From assembly GCF_002811955.1 (NCBI RefSeq), contig NZ_NPEF01000067.1:4273-12010 (forward strand): a DNA stretch of 7,738 nucleotides, read 5' to 3'. Made by a program: the position numbers and the translations under genes. The first letter of the stretch is position 1. Every line of letters starts with the position of its first letter. The DNA comes from Leptospira ellisii (GTDB lineage Bacteria; Spirochaetota; Leptospiria; Leptospirales; Leptospiraceae). Shown here in pieces: positions 5,442-7,738 of this stretch. The notes below the pieces were generated by a model. The model ran no database searches and had not been told where the DNA came from. It saw only the letters and a program-made list of their open reading frames with translations.

Positions 5442-6338
5442 TTGTTACTCATTCTCACACAAAATCCGGACTCGGTTCGAAATCGGATCCTGAACTCACG
5501 GAATGAATTGGGAAGATTGCGTTCCGTTGAGGAACTTACGCTCTCGATTTCGCTTTCGAACCGAAAATCGGAGAAATCCGCCTCTTCCTGGTTCCGCTTA
5601 GTTTGGAAGGACTTGAAGCCGTTTTCCCGGGAAGAACTGATTTCCTGTCGATCGGAACTTGCGGAAGTCGGTTCCGATCTGCTGCAGGTGGAACGTCCGC
5701 TCGATTCCGGTCGTAAGAGTCTGTTCGCCTTTGATATGGATTCCACTTTGATCCGTCAGGAAGTGATCGATGAATTGGCGAGACTGGCCGGGGTTTACGA
5801 GGAAGTCGCTTCCGTCACCCGAGAGGCGATGGAAGGCGGTCTTGAGTTTCAGGATGCGCTTTACAAACGTTGCGCGTATCTGAAAGGGCTTCCCGTTTCC
5901 GTTTTTGCGGAATTGTATCCCCGCTTGGAACCGAACAAGGGGGTCGTAGAACTTCTGTTAGGTCTTTCTCGGCGAAACGTGAATACCGCGGTTTTTTCCG
6001 GCGGATTTACGGATATTCTCGAGTTATTCAAAAAGGATCATCCGATCGGAGAAATCCGCGCGAACGTTCTCGAACGGAAGAACGGAATTCTAACCGGAAC
6101 CGTAACGGGAGAAATCGTGGATAAAAATAAAAAGTTGTCGTATCTGCGCGAGATCCGGGATCGGGAAGGAATCGATCGTTTGCAGACGGTCGCCGTGGGA
6201 GACGGCGCCAACGACGCTTTGATGTTGAACGAGGCCGGAATCGGAGTAGGCTTTCACGCAAAGGAAGGTTTGAAAAAACTCGTCCTCAATTGGGTCGACT
6301 TCGCTCCTATGGACGCTCTTCTACTTTTGTTTTCTTAA
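5442..6338 (+). CDS. serB: phosphoserine phosphatase
   Basis: SerB is a cytosolic HAD-family enzyme that hydrolyses O-phospho-L-serine to serine, the last step of the phosphorylated serine pathway. The protein is 298 aa. The catalytic domain spans about 92-298 and aligns without gaps at every key position to M. jannaschii PSP (offset 87): nucleophile D98 and acid/base D100 in FDMDST, E107, R143, S186 in FSGGFT, K231, D254 and N257 in GDGAND. The cap-domain segment EVTREAM-like (VASVTREAM, 122-130) is also typical. The N-terminal 90 residues are charged, show no ACT-domain pattern I recognise, and resemble only in position the variable N-terminal region of E. coli SerB. The gene starts with TTG behind a good AAGGA, 8 bases after the lipoprotein gene. 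Its 3' end overlaps the 3' end of mutS on the other strand by 18 bases. There is no obvious functional link to the biotin genes. Confidence 0.92.
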   Translation: MLLILTQNPDSVRNRILNSRNELGRLRSVEELTLSISLSNRKSEKSASSWFRLVWKDLKPFSREELISCRSELAEVGSDLLQVERPLDSGRKSLFAFDMDSTLIRQEVIDELARLAGVYEEVASVTREAMEGGLEFQDALYKRCAYLKGLPVSVFAELYPRLEPNKGVVELLLGLSRRNVNTAVFSGGFTDILELFKKDHPIGEIRANVLERKNGILTGTVTGEIVDKNKKLSYLREIRDREGIDRLQTVAVGDGANDALMLNEAGIGVGFHAKEGLKKLVLNWVDFAPMDALLLLFS

Positions 6339-7738
6339 TTTTTTCTGGAATTCTTCCAAGGTCCGCAGAGCTTCGATCGGAGTCATTTCTTCCAATTTCA
6401 ATTTTAAGATGGATTCTTCGGTAGGAGAGGGTTCGGTTTTTTTTTCGGGTTCCGTGAACAAAAGAGGCTGCGCTTCCTGAATTTTGATTTCCTTCTTTTT
6501 GGATTCCAATTCGGTCAAAAGTTCCGCGGCGCGTTTTACGATCGGCTCGGGAACTCCCGCGATTTTTGCGACGTAGATCCCGAACGATTTTTTCGCCTTT
6601 CCGCTCCGAACTTTACGGAGGAACAGAACCTTTTCCTCCTTTTCTAGGGTTTCCAGATAGAGATTGAAAATTCCGCTCAAACGCGAAAGTTCGGTGAGTT
6701 CGTGATAGTGCGTCGCGAAGATCGTTTTGGGTTTAACGGGCAGAGAGGAAAGATATTCCAGGATCGCCCAGGCGATGCTCATTCCGTCGTAGGTGGAGGT
6801 TCCTCTTCCCACTTCGTCGAATAATATGAGAGAGTCTTCCGTACATCGGTTGAGTATGTTCGCGGTTTCCTTCATCTCCACGTAGAAAGTCGATTCTCCT
6901 GCGGTGAGATTGTCCCCAGCGCCGATTCTGGTAAATAATTTATCAACGATCGGAAGCGCCGCTTTTTTCGCGGGAACGAAAAAACCCATCTGAAATAGTA
7001 TCTGATTGAGGGCGATTTGGCGCATAAATGTAGACTTTCCTGCCATGTTCGGTCCGGTGAGAACGGCGATCGATTGTGTCTGCGAATCGAGCGCGATCGA
7101 GTTCGGGGTGAATTCCTGTCCTAGCGGAAGAGTCGCTTCGACGACCGGATGTCTGGATTCCTCCAGATCGAGAGAGCGGTCCTCGGAGAGACGGGGACGG
7201 ATCCAGTCGTATTTGTCTTTTGCGATCAGGGACGCGATCTGAACATCCAGATCCCCGATTTCCTCGGATAAGGAAAGGAGTGCGGAGGAGTATTTCAAAA
7301 CCTCTTCGACGAGGACCGCGAACTCGGTGCGTTCGATCTCGCCGATGATCCCGTCGGCTTCCAGGATCGTCCTTTCTATTTCCTCGAGTTTCGGAGTGGT
7401 GAACCGTTCGCTTCCGACTAACGTCTGTTTTTTGAGATAATCCTTGGGAGCCTGTTCGGCTTGAACCCGGGAGATTTCGATGAAATATCCCACGATCTTG
7501 TTGTATCGTATCTTTAACGTATTCAGTCCGGTTCTTTTTTTCTCTTCCGCTTCCAAATCCAGGATCCAATCCTTTCCCTTGGTTCCTGCCTCGCGCGCTT
7601 TGTCCAGTTTCGCCGAAAATCCGGATCTCAAAAACGGACCGTTTCCCAGGATCACGGGTAGATCGTCGCCCGGATTCAATCTGGCTTCGATGAATTCGGA
7701 AAGGGATTCCAGATTCGCGGGCTTCGCCAGGGAGATGA
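6321..7738 (-). CDS. mutS: DNA mismatch repair protein MutS, C-terminal part (5' truncated by the window)
   Basis: MutS recognises mismatches as a dimer and signals to MutL through ATP binding. The frame is open to the right edge. The visible 471 residues correspond roughly to E. coli MutS from about 385 onward, so the mismatch-recognition and connector domains lie outside. Present are the clamp/lever region (LDKAREAG, then LNTLKIRYNKIVGYFIEIS and YLKKQTLVGSERF), Walker A GPNMAGKST (7029-7055; Ala replaces the second Gly of the common GGKST, a frequent variant), Walker B ILFDEVGRGTST (catalytic DE at 6813-6818), and ATHYHEL (6696-6716). Near the C-terminus QPLLF (6456-6470) fits the sliding-clamp-binding pattern, where E. 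coli has QMSLL. A Glu/Lys/Pro linker follows, then a final helical MTPIEALRTLEEFQKKL segment. The first in-window start-like codon (TTG 7679) is internal. It ends in TAG at 6321-6323, inside serB on the other strand. A nine-A tract (6437-6445) lies in the linker. Confidence 0.96.
   Translation of the reverse strand, partial: ISLAKPANLESLSEFIEARLNPGDDLPVILGNGPFLRSGFSAKLDKAREAGTKGKDWILDLEAEEKKRTGLNTLKIRYNKIVGYFIEISRVQAEQAPKDYLKKQTLVGSERFTTPKLEEIERTILEADGIIGEIERTEFAVLVEEVLKYSSALLSLSEEIGDLDVQIASLIAKDKYDWIRPRLSEDRSLDLEESRHPVVEATLPLGQEFTPNSIALDSQTQSIAVLTGPNMAGKSTFMRQIALNQILFQMGFFVPAKKAALPIVDKLFTRIGAGDNLTAGESTFYVEMKETANILNRCTEDSLILFDEVGRGTSTYDGMSIAWAILEYLSSLPVKPKTIFATHYHELTELSRLSGIFNLYLETLEKEEKVLFLRKVRSGKAKKSFGIYVAKIAGVPEPIVKRAAELLTELESKKKEIKIQEAQPLLFTEPEKKTEPSPTEESILKLKLEEMTPIEALRTLEEFQKKLRKQK

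Noticed and set aside
1..7738. Defence system, mobile element, CRISPR array, tRNA or rRNA
   Set aside because: Every long coding stretch is a recognised housekeeping or metabolic gene. I found no spaced direct repeats, transposase motifs, attachment-site duplications or structural RNA signatures by eye.

Overview
The window looks like a chromosomal segment from a spirochaete, most likely a Leptospira with relatively high G+C. This rests on the overall protein character (BioA, BioD and SerB sequences), a lipoprotein signal with a relaxed spirochaete-type lipobox, free use of TTG starts, and frequent A/T homopolymers inside genes that otherwise look close to half G+C. The genus call is from recognition of sequence style, not from a search. 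The genes look vertically inherited and chromosomal. I see no mobile element, CRISPR array, tRNA, rRNA or riboswitch.

Region 1 (1-4155, + strand) is a compact biotin operon in the order bioF-bioD-bioA-bioB. It encodes the whole route from pimeloyl thioester to biotin: BioF makes 8-amino-7-oxononanoate (KAPA), BioA makes 7,8-diaminononanoate (DAPA), BioD closes the ureido ring to dethiobiotin, and BioB inserts sulfur. bioF is cut by the left window edge and lacks roughly 30 N-terminal residues. bioF and bioD abut (TGA directly followed by ATG), bioD and bioA overlap by ATGA, and bioB follows after 40 bases. No gene for making the pimeloyl precursor (bioC, bioH, bioG and so on) lies in the window.

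Region 2 (4156-4505) is a 350-base gap. A long stem-loop spans the bioB stop codon and probably ends or protects the biotin transcript. After it come a stretch rich in the repeated word AACGGAA and a bulged hairpin just ahead of the next gene. I found no convincing promoter, although one is expected here.

Region 3 (4506-6338, + strand) is a second tight gene group: an unrecognised 58-residue protein, a probable SGNH-hydrolase lipoprotein, and phosphoserine phosphatase SerB. Gaps are 7 and 8 bases, and both downstream genes start with TTG.

Region 4 (6321-7738, - strand) is the C-terminal part of MutS, the mismatch-repair ATPase, truncated by the right window edge. It converges on serB, and the two coding regions overlap tail to tail by 18 bases.

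This is mostly a housekeeping region and I found no clearly new system. The points most worth a second look are the Bacillus-like active-site features of BioA (amino-donor question), the altered nucleotide-binding features of BioD, the Asp-to-Asn change in the SGNH block I motif, the serB/mutS overlap, a nine-A tract and clamp-binding motif in MutS, the structured bioB-4506 gap, and the small unrecognised gene.
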